A stretch of 24,781 nucleotides of DNA from an uncultured Prevotellaceae bacterium (GCA_946403615.1 CAMJAO010000006.1:1-24781), one strand, 5' to 3'. Positions 1-7,441 are shown, counted from the first letter of the stretch. Notes: generated by a model from the sequence alone, not told the origin. Made by a program: numbers and translations.

Positions 1-277
1 GTGTCAGAGCGATGAAGTCGGCACCGTTGGCCACGAAGTCGGTCTCGCACTTCAATGCGATGATAGCACCGAAACCTTCCACCACTTTCACGAGCACGCA
101 ACCGTTAGAGGTCTCGCGGTCAGAACGTTTGGCGGCGATGGCCAGACCACGCTGACGCACCAGTTCGATAGCCTTCTCGATGTCGCCCTCAGCCTCGGTG
201 AGAGCCTTTTTGCAGTCTGCCAAACCGGCACCTGTCATTTTGCGCAGTTTCTGAATATCTGCTATTGTAACAGCCAT
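1..277 (-). CDS. tsf: Elongation factor Ts, N-terminal part (cut by window edge)
   Basis: EF-Ts is the guanine-nucleotide exchange factor that recycles EF-Tu in the cytoplasm. Only the first 92 codons are in the window. Translation of the minus strand from the ATG at 277 gives MAVTIADIQKLRKMTGAGL, then DCKKALTEAEGDIEKAIELV, which is the UBA-like EF-Tu-binding N-terminus. It continues into the core with the family motif CETDFVA near residues 77-83. The frame is open to base 1. It follows rpsB after a 39-base gap in the usual rpsB-tsf pair, so it is probably co-transcribed. No defect is visible in the part seen. Confidence 0.97.
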   Translation of the reverse strand, partial: MAVTIADIQKLRKMTGAGLADCKKALTEAEGDIEKAIELVRQRGLAIAAKRSDRETSNGCVLVKVVEGFGAIIALKCETDFVANGADFIALT

Positions 278-316
278 TGTTTTTATTGTTCTTTAATGGG
301 GTTAAACTTGATTGAA

Positions 317-1156
317 TTACTCTGCGGCGGGAGCCTCGGTCTCTGCTTCTGCGGCGGGAGCCTCTGCGGGAGCCTCTTCCTTGCGTGCGCGGCGTGCGGC
401 ACGTTTGGGGCGAGCCTCGGGAGCCTCTTCGCTCTGCTCAGCAGCGGCTTTCTCGTCAGCCTTCTCAGCCTTGCGCTCTTCCAGACCTTCAGCGATAGCC
501 TCGCAGCAAGCGGTCAGGATGACGTCGACGCTGTCCTTAGCGTCGTCGTTGGCGGGAATCACGAAGTCGATGTCATTGGGATCGGAGTTGGTATCAACGA
601 TACCGAACACGGGGATACCCAGACGGTTGGCTTCCTTCACAGCGATATTCTCTTTCATCACATCCACCACGAAGAGTGCGGAGGGCAGACGGGTCAGGTC
701 AGCGATAGAACCGAGGTTCTTCTCCAATTTAGCACGCTGGCGTGTCACCTGCAGCAACTCACGCTTTGAGAGGTTGGAGAATGTACCATCAGACATCAGT
801 TTGTCAATGTTCGACATTTTTTTCACAGCCTTGCGGATAGTGGCGAAGTTGGTGAGCATACCGCCCGGCCAACGCTCGATAACGTAAGGCATGTTAACAC
901 TTGCTGCCTTCTCGGCAATAATGTTCTTGGCCTGTTTTTTAGTAGCGACGAACAGGATTTTCTTACCTGACTTTGCGATTTGCTTCAATGCCTCTGCAGC
1001 TTCGTCAATTTTGGCTACAGTCTTGTGCAGATCGATGATGTGAATACCATTGCGCTCCATGAAGATGTAGGGAGCCATGGCGGGATTCCATTTGCGGCGG
1101 AGGTGTCCGAAGTGGCAACCAGCCTCCAGCAGCATATCAAAATTTGTTCTTGACAT
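317..1156 (-). CDS. rpsB: 30S ribosomal protein S2
   Basis: Component of the small ribosomal subunit, needed with S1 for mRNA binding. The 279-residue product starts MSRTNFDMLLEAGCHFGH and has the S2 hallmarks WNPAMAPYIF, NGIHIIDLHKT, FVATKKQA, ERWPGGMLTNF and the late GIPVFGIVDTNSDP block. The conserved fold ends near residue 225. It is followed by about 50 residues of a low-complexity Ala/Glu/Lys/Arg tail ending in EAPAAE, longer than in E. coli S2; long charged S2 tails are common in Bacteroidota. The start is the ATG at 1156, inside an A/T-rich region. The gene lies between rpsI and tsf on the same strand. The 211-base gap upstream holds stable hairpins that may be a leader. Confidence 0.97.
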   Translation of the reverse strand: MSRTNFDMLLEAGCHFGHLRRKWNPAMAPYIFMERNGIHIIDLHKTVAKIDEAAEALKQIAKSGKKILFVATKKQAKNIIAEKAASVNMPYVIERWPGGMLTNFATIRKAVKKMSNIDKLMSDGTFSNLSKRELLQVTRQRAKLEKNLGSIADLTRLPSALFVVDVMKENIAVKEANRLGIPVFGIVDTNSDPNDIDFVIPANDDAKDSVDVILTACCEAIAEGLEERKAEKADEKAAAEQSEEAPEARPKRAARRARKEEAPAEAPAAEAETEAPAAE

Positions 1157-1215
1157 GATAAATTGTTGATTAAAAATTTGTTTACTTTCCTTTTTAGTTA
1201 ATTGTTTAACCAGCC

Positions 1216-1263
1216 GCCAAGTAACCGCACGAAGCGGGTCTTGGCAGTTTGGATGCTAAACTG
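1216..1263 (-). promoter_or_regulatory. Two adjacent hairpins in the rpsI-rpsB gap, possible rpsB leader
   Basis: Two inverted repeats lie side by side upstream of rpsB. The first pairs CAGTTT (1245-1250) with AAACTG (1258-1263) around a 7-base loop. The second pairs GCCAAG (1216-1221) with CTTGGC (1240-1245) and has an inner CCGC/GCGG stem (1225-1228 with 1234-1237). They share base 1245, so they are either mutually exclusive at that pair or stacked. Neither is followed by a T-tract on the minus strand, so a plain terminator is unlikely. A translational-feedback leader for S2 or an RNA-processing site is an inference from position. Confidence 0.4.
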
Positions 1264-1267
1264 TTCA

Positions 1268-1302
1268 GAGGTGAGAGATTAGAAGTAAGAGGCAAGAAGC
1301 TT
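1268..1302 (+). repeat. 7-bp tandem array, 5 units (GARGYRA type)
   Basis: Five consecutive heptamers in register: GAGGTGA, GAGATTA, GAAGTAA, GAGGCAA, GAAGCTT. The purine-rich strand is the plus strand, opposite to transcription of the flanking ribosomal genes. The first two units are identical to the last two units of the array at 15830-15878. Confidence 0.75.
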
Positions 1303-1367
1303 TACTCCACGAAAGGAAGGCTATAATCTTCTTCAACTCCTCTTCTTCTCTCATCAACTCCTCCACA

Positions 1368-1754
1368 TTAACGCTTACTGAACTGGAAGCGACGGCGAGC
1401 CTTGGGCTGTCCGGGTTTCTTACGCTCTACGACACGTGAGTCGCGAGTCAGGAAACCATGATCCTTCAGATTTTTCTTGTCTTCAGCGTTAACTTTCACC
1501 AATGCGCGGGCGATAGCGAGGCGCAGAGCCTGGCTCTGACCAGTGAAACCGCCACCGTCGAGGTTGGCTTTGATGTCATATTTCTCAGCAACTTCCAGCA
1601 GATTGAGGGGCTGTTTCACCACATACTGCAGAATGGCTGAGGGGAAATAATCGTTGATATCTTTTTTGTTAATGGTTATTTTGCCGGTACCCTCACACAG
1701 ATAAACACGTGCGATAGCGCTTTTGCGGCGACCAATTGCATTAATCAATTCCAT
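1368..1754 (-). CDS. rpsI: 30S ribosomal protein S9
   Basis: Small-subunit protein whose C-terminal tail reaches the P-site tRNA. The 128-residue product begins MELINAIGRRKSAIARVYL, the S9 signature, and carries GGGFTGQSQALRLAIARAL and the decoding-centre tail ending RRFQFSKR, complete to the last Arg. The start is the ATG at 1754, only 9 bases after the rplM stop codon, so translation is probably coupled. Length and motifs are normal for the family. The gene forms the common rplM-rpsI pair and is followed by a 211-base gap with hairpins and a heptamer array before rpsB. Confidence 0.98.
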   Translation of the reverse strand: MELINAIGRRKSAIARVYLCEGTGKITINKKDINDYFPSAILQYVVKQPLNLLEVAEKYDIKANLDGGGFTGQSQALRLAIARALVKVNAEDKKNLKDHGFLTRDSRVVERKKPGQPKARRRFQFSKR

Positions 1755-1763
1755 CCTTCAAAA

Positions 1764-2231
1764 TTATTTATACAGGTTAATATCAATTGCTTTGGGTTTC
1801 TGAGCCTCATGGGGATGCTCAGTACCTTCATAAACATACAGGTTTTTGAGCAGGCTGCGTCCGAGGGGACCTTTGGGCAGCATACCTTTGACGGCGTGAC
1901 GAACGATACGCTCGACTCCGTCCTTCTTTTTACGCAACTCGGCGGGGGTGTTGAACCTCTGACCACCGGGATAACCCGTATAACGTGTGTAGAGTTTGTC
2001 AGTTTCTTTATTGCCACTGAAAACAACCTTCTTGGCGTTGATGATGATAACATTATCGCCACAGTCCATGTGCGGAGTGAAACTGGGTTTATACTTTCCG
2101 CGGAGCAGCTTGGCAACCTTCGAGCAGAGACGACCCACTACCTGATCAGTAGCGTCGATAACAACCCACTCTTTCTCCTTTTGGGCGGCCTCCTTGTTCA
2201 AGGAAATCGTCTTGTAACTTAAAGTGTTCAT
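1764..2231 (-). CDS. rplM: 50S ribosomal protein L13
   Basis: Early-assembling large-subunit protein. The 155-residue product shows WVVIDATDQVVGRLCSKVA near residues 22-40, GDNVIIINAKKVVFSGNK, and GMLPKGPLGRSLLKNLYVY, the L13 signature region. The start is the ATG at 2231, and family alignments normally begin close to this point. It is the first gene of a minus-strand ribosomal run (rplM, rpsI, rpsB, tsf). A consensus Bacteroidota promoter lies about 150 bases upstream, leaving a long leader that may carry autoregulation. Confidence 0.97.
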   Translation of the reverse strand: MNTLSYKTISLNKEAAQKEKEWVVIDATDQVVGRLCSKVAKLLRGKYKPSFTPHMDCGDNVIIINAKKVVFSGNKETDKLYTRYTGYPGGQRFNTPAELRKKKDGVERIVRHAVKGMLPKGPLGRSLLKNLYVYEGTEHPHEAQKPKAIDINLYK

Positions 2232-2376
2232 TTGATTAAAAAAATTTTACTACTAAAAAACGTTTTTATAATAAATAATGTACGAAGCGGAGATTCACTA
2301 ACCACGACGCCCGGCCAAAGACACCGCTATTAACACGCCGCTCCACGGGGTTCTAAGTTCACCCCGAAAATAATCG
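2232..2376 (-). promoter_or_regulatory. Long structured 5' leader of the rplM operon
   Basis: About 145 bases separate the expected transcription start from the rplM ATG. The promoter-proximal half is GC-rich and foldable: CGGGGT (2346-2351) pairs with ACCCCG (2361-2366), and AGCGG (2286-2290) can pair with CCGCT (2338-2342) to enclose a larger branch. The last 50 bases before the gene are A/T-rich and open. Ribosomal operons often carry leaders bound by their own product. That this one binds L13 is inference. Confidence 0.45.
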
Positions 2377-2381
2377 GACTG

Positions 2382-2410
2382 CAAAGGTACTACCTTTTTG
2401 TTTTTTACAA
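2382..2410 (-). promoter_or_regulatory. Promoter for rplM-rpsI-rpsB-tsf
   Basis: Minus-strand TACCTTTG (2382-2389) matches the Bacteroidota -7 box TAnnTTTG. A TTG at 2408-2410 lies 18 bases further upstream, in place for the -33 box. Transcription should begin near 2375. Confidence 0.7.
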
Positions 2411-2496
2411 GTAGCCCGCAGTCTTCAAAAGACTAAAATTGTGAATATTTAACAGAAATAAGTTTTTTTAACTATCTATAACTTGCTTTTGTTTGA

Positions 2497-3057
2497 TTAT
2501 CTGTGCTGTTTGGGATGCAGTTTTTTGTCAAACTTCAGGTCTGTGCGGAGTTCTTTTACGACCGATTTGGGCAGGTAGGTATGAGCCTCATGTTTACCGC
2601 TTTTGAAAATGAACAGCAACCGCTTTCCTCCCAGCGGTTTTTTCTTCACTACGCAAGTGGATGTGTTGGGTTCTCCAAGACGTTCAGAACCAGTGGAAGC
2701 CCTTCCAGAAACCTCCAAGGTGGTATCCTCATCCTTGTCATAGAGGTCGAGCAGGGCCTGCAGTGTAGTCATAGCCTCGTCGTAAGTGGAACCGAGACAG
2801 ATGCATGTCTCCCTAATGTCTGCAAATGAGGCGCTGGTGATATCATCGCGGAAGATTTTCACGAAATCTGTCACACGGCCGAGCCCGAGATAGTAGCCGA
2901 AGGTGCCATCCTCATCCTTATAAGAGAAGAGGCTGTATTCGCTTTTGTCGCGCTCTGAATCGCCGATTTCCATGCGTATGCCTGCGGGGATATTCTGCGC
3001 CTGAGCGCACCAAGTAGCCATCATGGCCACAACGATTGTCAATAAAATCTTTTTCAT
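2497..3057 (-). CDS. Secreted protein of unknown function
   Basis: I do not recognise this family. The 186-residue product starts MKKILLTIVVAMMATWCAQA, a clear signal peptide with an AQA cleavage site before QN, so it should be exported to the periplasm or surface. The Cys at residue 17 is not in a proper lipobox. The mature part is soluble, mixed alpha/beta in look, with acidic stretches (DKDEDTTLE) and a basic C-terminus (KFDKKLHPKQHR); no catalytic motif is evident. An in-frame start 25 codons upstream (3132) exists, but it would place a hydrophilic stretch before the signal peptide. The gene has its own promoter at 3182 and stands alone between the ribosomal operon and the glycan genes. 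Confidence 0.75.
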   Translation of the reverse strand: MKKILLTIVVAMMATWCAQAQNIPAGIRMEIGDSERDKSEYSLFSYKDEDGTFGYYLGLGRVTDFVKIFRDDITSASFADIRETCICLGSTYDEAMTTLQALLDLYDKDEDTTLEVSGRASTGSERLGEPNTSTCVVKKKPLGGKRLLFIFKSGKHEAHTYLPKSVVKELRTDLKFDKKLHPKQHR

Positions 3058-3181
3058 ATTTTTTAGGTTTGTAATATTGATAATGAAGGGCTTGGAAAAC
3101 CCGTGCTTTGGCAGACTAACTATATTCTCCACTGGGGGATGTTAAAGGGAGCATCCTTAAGCTGTTTAGTTTAACTGGCGG

Positions 3182-3189
3182 CAAAGATA
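3182..3189 (-). promoter_or_regulatory. -7 promoter box for the secreted-protein gene
   Basis: Minus-strand TATCTTTG (3182-3189) fits TAnnTTTG. The -33 region is A/T-rich without a clean TTTG. Initiation near 3175 gives a leader of about 115 bases that includes a short GGATG/CATCC stem. Confidence 0.5.
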
Positions 3190-3243
3190 CAGAATAATTA
3201 TCATAAAAATAATGGTTTGCCTCGATTATTTAAGAAGATTTTG

Positions 3244-3251
3244 TAAATTTG
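3244..3251 (+). promoter_or_regulatory. -7 promoter box for the acyltransferase gene
   Basis: TAAATTTG (3244-3251) fits TAnnTTTG and lies 23 bases before the ATG at 3275, leaving a very short leader. The nearest TTTG (3216-3219) is 24 bases upstream, longer than the usual spacing of about 19-21. Confidence 0.5.
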
Positions 3252-3274
3252 CAAAAGAATAGGAAAAAATTGTT

Positions 3275-3829
3275 ATGAACAAATACACACAAATGGCTCT
3301 GTTGTCGGCCTCCACGCTGCGGATGCTGCCGCATATAGCGCTATATTTGGCACATCGGCGGAGGATAGACCCTGACTTGGTGAAATACCAGGACCGGAAG
3401 GCCGGTGTGGTCAATTTCATCAAGACATGCACAAGGGAACGGGTGTTTCGCAACTTGTTCTACTACCGTCTGGGCGAATATAAATCGGTGTGGGTGAAGT
3501 GGATGCTCCCGCCTGAACGGTCGCTCCATATCTGGTGCCCGCATATCGGCCCGGGGGCGCACTTCGAGCACAACTATGCCACTTATCTGAACGCCGAGTC
3601 GATAGGCGACAACTTCTATTGCCTGCATCTGGTGACGTTGGGCAATGACAAAGACGAACGGCGGCCCGTCATCGGCAATAACGTGAAGATTTTCACAGGT
3701 GCCACCATCTACGGAGGCATCCGCATCGGCGACAACGTGACCATCGGCGCCGGAGCCGTCGTTTCTGAAGATGTGCCCGACGGCTGCACCGTCAAAGCCG
3801 CAAAAGGAATAATTGTTTCAAAGAGGTAA
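3275..3829 (+). CDS. Serine acetyltransferase-like hexapeptide acyltransferase
   Basis: A 184-residue protein with a helical N-terminus (about residues 1-80) and a C-terminal left-handed beta-helix of hexapeptide repeats, seen in HIGPGAHFEHN, VIGNNVKIFTGATIYGGI and RIGDNVTIGAGAVVSEDVP. This is the CysE/LbH_SAT architecture, but the protein is much shorter than E. coli CysE (about 270 residues). The CysE-type RHP segment reads RRP here, so the acceptor may not be serine. With LicD, flippase and glycosyltransferase genes nearby, acetylation of a surface sugar is the likeliest role; a short cysteine-biosynthesis SAT is the alternative. The gene ends 75 bases from the convergent licD stop, separated by a nested hairpin. 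Confidence 0.8.
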   Translation: MNKYTQMALLSASTLRMLPHIALYLAHRRRIDPDLVKYQDRKAGVVNFIKTCTRERVFRNLFYYRLGEYKSVWVKWMLPPERSLHIWCPHIGPGAHFEHNYATYLNAESIGDNFYCLHLVTLGNDKDERRPVIGNNVKIFTGATIYGGIRIGDNVTIGAGAVVSEDVPDGCTVKAAKGIIVSKR

Positions 3830-3839
3830 TGTGGTCTTA

Positions 3840-3896
3840 AGGTGAAATATGCTTGAAGAAGGAACTTCTTCTCACTTGTTTTGGCATATTTCACCT
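3840..3896. terminator. Nested hairpin between convergent genes
   Basis: A perfect 13-bp outer stem (3840-3852 with 3884-3896) encloses a second perfect 7-bp hairpin, GAAGAAG (3855-3861) with CTTCTTC (3865-3871) and a 3-base loop. It sits between the stops of the acyltransferase (plus) and LicD (minus) genes, so it can serve both strands. No strong T-tract follows on either strand. Confidence 0.65.
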
Positions 3897-3903
3897 CAAA
3901 GCC

Positions 3904-4710
3904 TTATAGCCAATATGCCTCGAAATGATGGGTGACTCGCTGGTCCTCGGGCGGCAAAGTCATGTAATCGCCGTAGGTTTGGGTCAGATATTCGTCATAA
4001 CCCTCCATGACCATGTATTTTTTCCCCTCGAACAGCATCTCTACCGTTGCAGCAAAATCATCGGCCGGGAATGCCGCATCTTTTCGCGGTCCCGCCTCGG
4101 TCATATTGCAGAGGTGATGCGTGGGATTGTCGCGCACGATGAGCCGGCGGATTTTGCGGTTCAATTGCGCCAATGTCATGGGCCAGAATTTATAACAGAG
4201 ATAGCCCACACGCGAGCGCAGGGGCAAAGTTCCGTTCACCCGTAGGGGATTGGATTGCGACAGTTTGCAACGGCGTATCTTATACAACAGATATTTTTTG
4301 CGGAAGATACGCTCCCGCTCTTTCGCATTATCAGACACGTAATCAATAGGAAAAACGTCGATAAACACGCCTATCTCATAACCTTCGACCTCGTCCTCCA
4401 CCATTCGCGTACGCTGATCGACCACCTTGGCGAAGGTATAATAATAATGTGGCTCGGCGGCAGGGTCGATGACCCGGTGATAACCCGTGGCACTTTGATA
4501 GGTCTTAACAAACACCTCGTAATCGTTTCGGGGCATGTATATGTCGATGTCGTCATCCCAAGGGATATATCCCTGATGACGCACGGCACCGATAAGGGTA
4601 CCACTCGACAGGGAGTAGGTCAGGCCCTGTTCTTGGCAAAAACGGTGCACATCGTCGAGTATGCCCATCTGTATGTTCCGCAATTCGTTGATATCGGTGA
4701 TTCTTCTCAT
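3904..4710 (-). CDS. LicD family phosphotransferase
   Basis: LicD/FKTN-type enzymes transfer phosphocholine or similar phospho-groups from a nucleotide-activated donor onto cell-surface glycans. The 268-residue product has the family core at residues 36-57: SSGTLIGAVRHQGYIPW followed by DDDIDI, holding the acidic metal-binding cluster. It also has FIDVFPID near residue 115 and a C-terminal GDYMTLPPEDQRVTHH block typical of LicD. There is no signal peptide, so it acts in the cytoplasm before export. The start at 4710 is 22 bases from a -7 box. It is convergent with the acyltransferase and divergent from the flippase; all three fit one surface-glycan pathway. The donor cannot be told from the sequence. 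Confidence 0.88.
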   Translation of the reverse strand: MRRITDINELRNIQMGILDDVHRFCQEQGLTYSLSSGTLIGAVRHQGYIPWDDDIDIYMPRNDYEVFVKTYQSATGYHRVIDPAAEPHYYYTFAKVVDQRTRMVEDEVEGYEIGVFIDVFPIDYVSDNAKERERIFRKKYLLYKIRRCKLSQSNPLRVNGTLPLRSRVGYLCYKFWPMTLAQLNRKIRRLIVRDNPTHHLCNMTEAGPRKDAAFPADDFAATVEMLFEGKKYMVMEGYDEYLTQTYGDYMTLPPEDQRVTHHFEAYWL

Positions 4711-4731
4711 TTCTCGGCTCTAAAATTTTTG

Positions 4732-4739
4732 CAAAAGTA
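4732..4739 (-). promoter_or_regulatory. -7 promoter box for licD
   Basis: Minus-strand TACTTTTG (4732-4739) fits TAnnTTTG and lies 22 bases from the licD ATG. It forms a divergent pair with the flippase promoter at 4749-4779. No clear -33 box is seen. Confidence 0.55.
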
Positions 4740-4748
4740 CGAAAATCT

Positions 4749-4779
4749 TTTGATTATTCGCCATAAAAGACTACTTTTG
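4749..4779 (+). promoter_or_regulatory. Promoter for the flippase gene
   Basis: TTTG (4749-4752), a 19-base spacer, then TACTTTTG (4772-4779): a full match to the Bacteroidota -33/-7 pattern. The leader before the ATG at 4861 is about 75 bases. Confidence 0.72.
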
Positions 4780-4860
4780 CAACATCATAACAGAGTTGAG
4801 GCAATAGTGCGAAGCCACTTGCCTCGCCACCATGATGCCATAGCGCATAGAATCCCTTTT

Positions 4861-6303
4861 ATGGAAAACCTGAAAGAAAAGACCGCCCGCGGACTGATGT
4901 GGGGTGCCGTGAACAACGGTGCCATGCAAGTGCTGTATGTCATCTTCGGCATCGTGCTGGGCCGTCTGCTCACCCCTGCCGAATACGGTATTGTGGGTGT
5001 GCTCACCATCTTCACCGCCATAGCGGGCGCCATTCAGGCAAGTGGTTTCACTCAGGGGCTCATCAATCTGAAATCACCGACGGCACGTGATTACAACTCC
5101 GTGTTCTGGTTTAACATGCTGGCCAGCGTCACACTGTATGCCATCTTGTTTTTCTGCGCCCCGCTGATAGCCCGTTTCTTCCATCAGCCGTGCCTGACAG
5201 AGGTGTCGCGTGTGCTGTTTCTTTGTCTGCCTATCTCTGCCGTGGGCATCGCGTGCAACAGTTATCTACTGAAGAACATGCGCAATAAAGAGATAGCCGT
5301 CATCAACCTGTCGGCCATTCTCATCTCCGGCATCACGGGCACCATCATGGCCTTCAACGGTTTCTCCTACTGGAGTCTTGTCTGGCAACAGTTGATATAC
5401 AATATCGTCACCAACATCGGGCGTTACATCTTCGCCCGATGGCGCCCGTCGTTGAAGATTGACTTCGGACCCGTAAAAGAGATGTTCGGATTCTGTTCCA
5501 AACTGCTCATCACCAACATCCTCAACACGCTCAACCAACATCTGCTGACGTTTGTCTTCGGCCGGTTATTTCCAATCCATTCCGTTGGAAACTATACCCA
5601 GGCAAGCAAATGGAGCAACATGGCACACTCGACCGTGTCGAACACCCTGTGGCAGGTGGTTCAACCGGTGTTTGTGGCTGTCAACGACGACCGTGAACGC
5701 GAATTGCGCGTGTTCCGCAAACTGTTGCGCTTCACAGCGTTTCTGTCCTTCCCCATCATGTTGGGCCTTGCCTTGGTGAGCCGCGAATTCATTCTTGTCA
5801 CTATCGGCGAACGATGGCTGGGTTGCGTCATGCTGATGCGCATCATCTGCATCGGCGGAGCGTTCATGCCTTTCTATGTGTTGTTTCAGAACCTGTCCAT
5901 CTCGAAAGGAAGATCCGATTTGTATATGTGGTGCAACATCTGCCAGATAGTCGCCCAACTGGCCATTATCTTATTGCTCAGCAATCAAAACATCGAGATT
6001 ATCGTTGGGGCGAGTGCCGCATTCACGATTCTTTGGCTTTTGGCATGGCAAAATATCGGTCACCGCCTGATCGGTTTAAGTCTTTGGGAATTGCTGAAAG
6101 ACTTGATCCCCTTCTTGGTGGTGGCATTGGCAGTAATGGCGGCCACTTATTTCCTGACCGCATCCATCACCCAGCCCATAGTACTTTTGTTGGCGCGTGT
6201 GGCCATCGCCGCAGTGCTTTATGTGGGTGCCATGCGGTTATTACACGCGAAGGTGATGGAAGAATGCATCCGATTCATCCTGCGAAAAAACAAGACTCTG
6301 TGA
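4861..6303 (+). CDS. Wzx-like lipopolysaccharide/polysaccharide flippase (MOP superfamily)
   Basis: A 480-residue integral membrane protein. It opens MENLKEKTARGLMWGAVNNG, typical of the WzxC/RfbX group, followed by the first helix pair with LGRLLTPAEYGIVGV. About 12-14 hydrophobic segments run through the chain, with a basic C-terminus. Such proteins flip undecaprenyl-linked oligosaccharides across the inner membrane. The ATG at 4861 was chosen over in-frame starts up to 4255, because those would read antisense through licD and lie upstream of the promoter. The gene is convergent with the GT2 gene. The partner polymerase and most glycosyltransferases are not in the window, so the rest of the pathway must be elsewhere. 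Confidence 0.88.
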   Translation: MENLKEKTARGLMWGAVNNGAMQVLYVIFGIVLGRLLTPAEYGIVGVLTIFTAIAGAIQASGFTQGLINLKSPTARDYNSVFWFNMLASVTLYAILFFCAPLIARFFHQPCLTEVSRVLFLCLPISAVGIACNSYLLKNMRNKEIAVINLSAILISGITGTIMAFNGFSYWSLVWQQLIYNIVTNIGRYIFARWRPSLKIDFGPVKEMFGFCSKLLITNILNTLNQHLLTFVFGRLFPIHSVGNYTQASKWSNMAHSTVSNTLWQVVQPVFVAVNDDRERELRVFRKLLRFTAFLSFPIMLGLALVSREFILVTIGERWLGCVMLMRIICIGGAFMPFYVLFQNLSISKGRSDLYMWCNICQIVAQLAIILLLSNQNIEIIVGASAAFTILWLLAWQNIGHRLIGLSLWELLKDLIPFLVVALAVMAATYFLTASITQPIVLLLARVAIAAVLYVGAMRLLHAKVMEECIRFILRKNKTL

Positions 6304-6391
6304 TTGTTATTCGATGAGGGCTAATTGGCAAAATTGGGTTAATCAGCCTCTATCCGAAACGATTGTCGCCACTCCTTTCACTCCTCCATTC

Positions 6392-7357
6392 CTAAGAATG
6401 ATAATGCAGGCGGCGCTTGTAACACCATTTGATGGCGAGATAAGCGTAGCGCAATAATGAGCGTGTGGGTTTATGGGCAAACAAGGTGTGACAAGCACGG
6501 AACAGCCACCGCCTGGGTTTGTATGAACACAGTGCCGTGATTTCAGCACGTGTGAGTCCTGCCGCCAATGCGCGGTAACGGGTATTCATCATGCCCAGTT
6601 CTAGTGCGAAGGAGTATTGACCCGCTTTGTCATTATCCCGGAAGAATTGATAAACCACCTCGTTGGCTTTCAGCATTGACTCGATATGATGGCGTTTCTC
6701 CTGATGGAAGGTACCCGTCACGGAATCCATCCGATAGACATAGACAACATCATCGACATATTCCGTCCTCTCGGCCGACAACAAAAGACGAGACGTCAGC
6801 GCATAATCTTCGGCATAATTGACGCCTTCGATGGCACTGATGGCATGGTCGGTGAACAAAGATTTTCTGATGAGACGGGCCCAGATGTTGTAGGGGATGG
6901 TGTTTTGTGTGAGAAACAGCCGCAAAGTGAGTTTCCTGTCCAAATCTGCGAAACTTGCTTTTTGCAGCGAACCGTCGGGAAAATGATATTGGAAGCTGCC
7001 GGAAACGATGTCGGCGTCAGTCCTTTGTTGTGCATCGACTAAACGTTGTACGGCATCGACAGGAAGGTAATCGTCGCTGTCAACGTGTAGCAAGAACTCC
7101 CCCTTGGCTGCGTCGAAAGCCGTTTTCCGTGCTGCCCCCAACCCGCGATTGTGCTCATGATGTATGATACGCACCTGGTGCTTTCGGTGGGGATACCGGC
7201 TCAGCACATCCTCCAAAACGGCGATGCTGCCGTCGGGCGTACAGTCATCTACAAAGATGTACTCCAAGTCGTCGAAAGACTGTGCGAAAAGCGATTCCGC
7301 ACATTCCTCGATATACTTTTCCACGCCATATACCGGCACCAGAACGGAAACGGTCAC
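6392..7357 (-). CDS. Family 2 glycosyltransferase
   Basis: A GT-A fold glycosyltransferase that uses a nucleotide sugar to extend a surface glycan. The 321-residue product starts with MTVSVLVPVYGVEKYIEEC; the nucleotide-binding VDDCTPDGS lies at residues 36-44, NRGLGAARK near 70-78, and the metal-binding DSDD at 93-96. The middle of the protein has the RLIRKSLF and EDYALTSRLL blocks found in this subgroup. The C-terminus is basic and could touch the membrane. The start is GTG at 7357: the frame meets a stop at 7384-7382 with no ATG between. No promoter box is visible upstream, and a terminator-like hairpin separates it from nadD, so its transcription is unclear. Confidence 0.88.
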   Translation of the reverse strand: MTVSVLVPVYGVEKYIEECAESLFAQSFDDLEYIFVDDCTPDGSIAVLEDVLSRYPHRKHQVRIIHHEHNRGLGAARKTAFDAAKGEFLLHVDSDDYLPVDAVQRLVDAQQRTDADIVSGSFQYHFPDGSLQKASFADLDRKLTLRLFLTQNTIPYNIWARLIRKSLFTDHAISAIEGVNYAEDYALTSRLLLSAERTEYVDDVVYVYRMDSVTGTFHQEKRHHIESMLKANEVVYQFFRDNDKAGQYSFALELGMMNTRYRALAAGLTRAEITALCSYKPRRWLFRACHTLFAHKPTRSLLRYAYLAIKWCYKRRLHYHS

Positions 7358-7376
7358 TATTGGATTGAGAGTTAAA

Positions 7377-7417
7377 CCCCTCTATCTCCCTGTGGGGGAG
7401 TGTCGTTTCTTGAGGGG
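7377..7417. repeat. GC-rich nested inverted repeat
   Basis: CCCCTC (7377-7382) pairs with GAGGGG (7412-7417), and inside them CTCCC (7386-7390) pairs with GGGAG (7396-7400). A related fragment, CCCCCCTGAGAGGGAG, occurs in the yicC-gmk gap near 8744-8759. It may be part of a dispersed intergenic palindrome family. Confidence 0.5.
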
Positions 7418-7441
7418 GAGTTGATTACTATATAAAAACGG

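Noticed and set aside
296..887. Two overlapping plus-strand open frames opposite the rpsB tail
   Set aside because: They are antisense to a certain ribosomal gene; their low-complexity composition mirrors the Ala/Glu-rich S2 tail.
4255..4860. In-frame 202-residue N-terminal extension of the flippase
   Set aside because: It reads antisense through licD and lies upstream of a full consensus promoter at 4749-4779; the family start is at 4861.
6304..6391. Possible bidirectional terminator between the flippase and GT genes
   Set aside because: Only a loose GAGG...CCTC pairing with mismatches; too weak to call.
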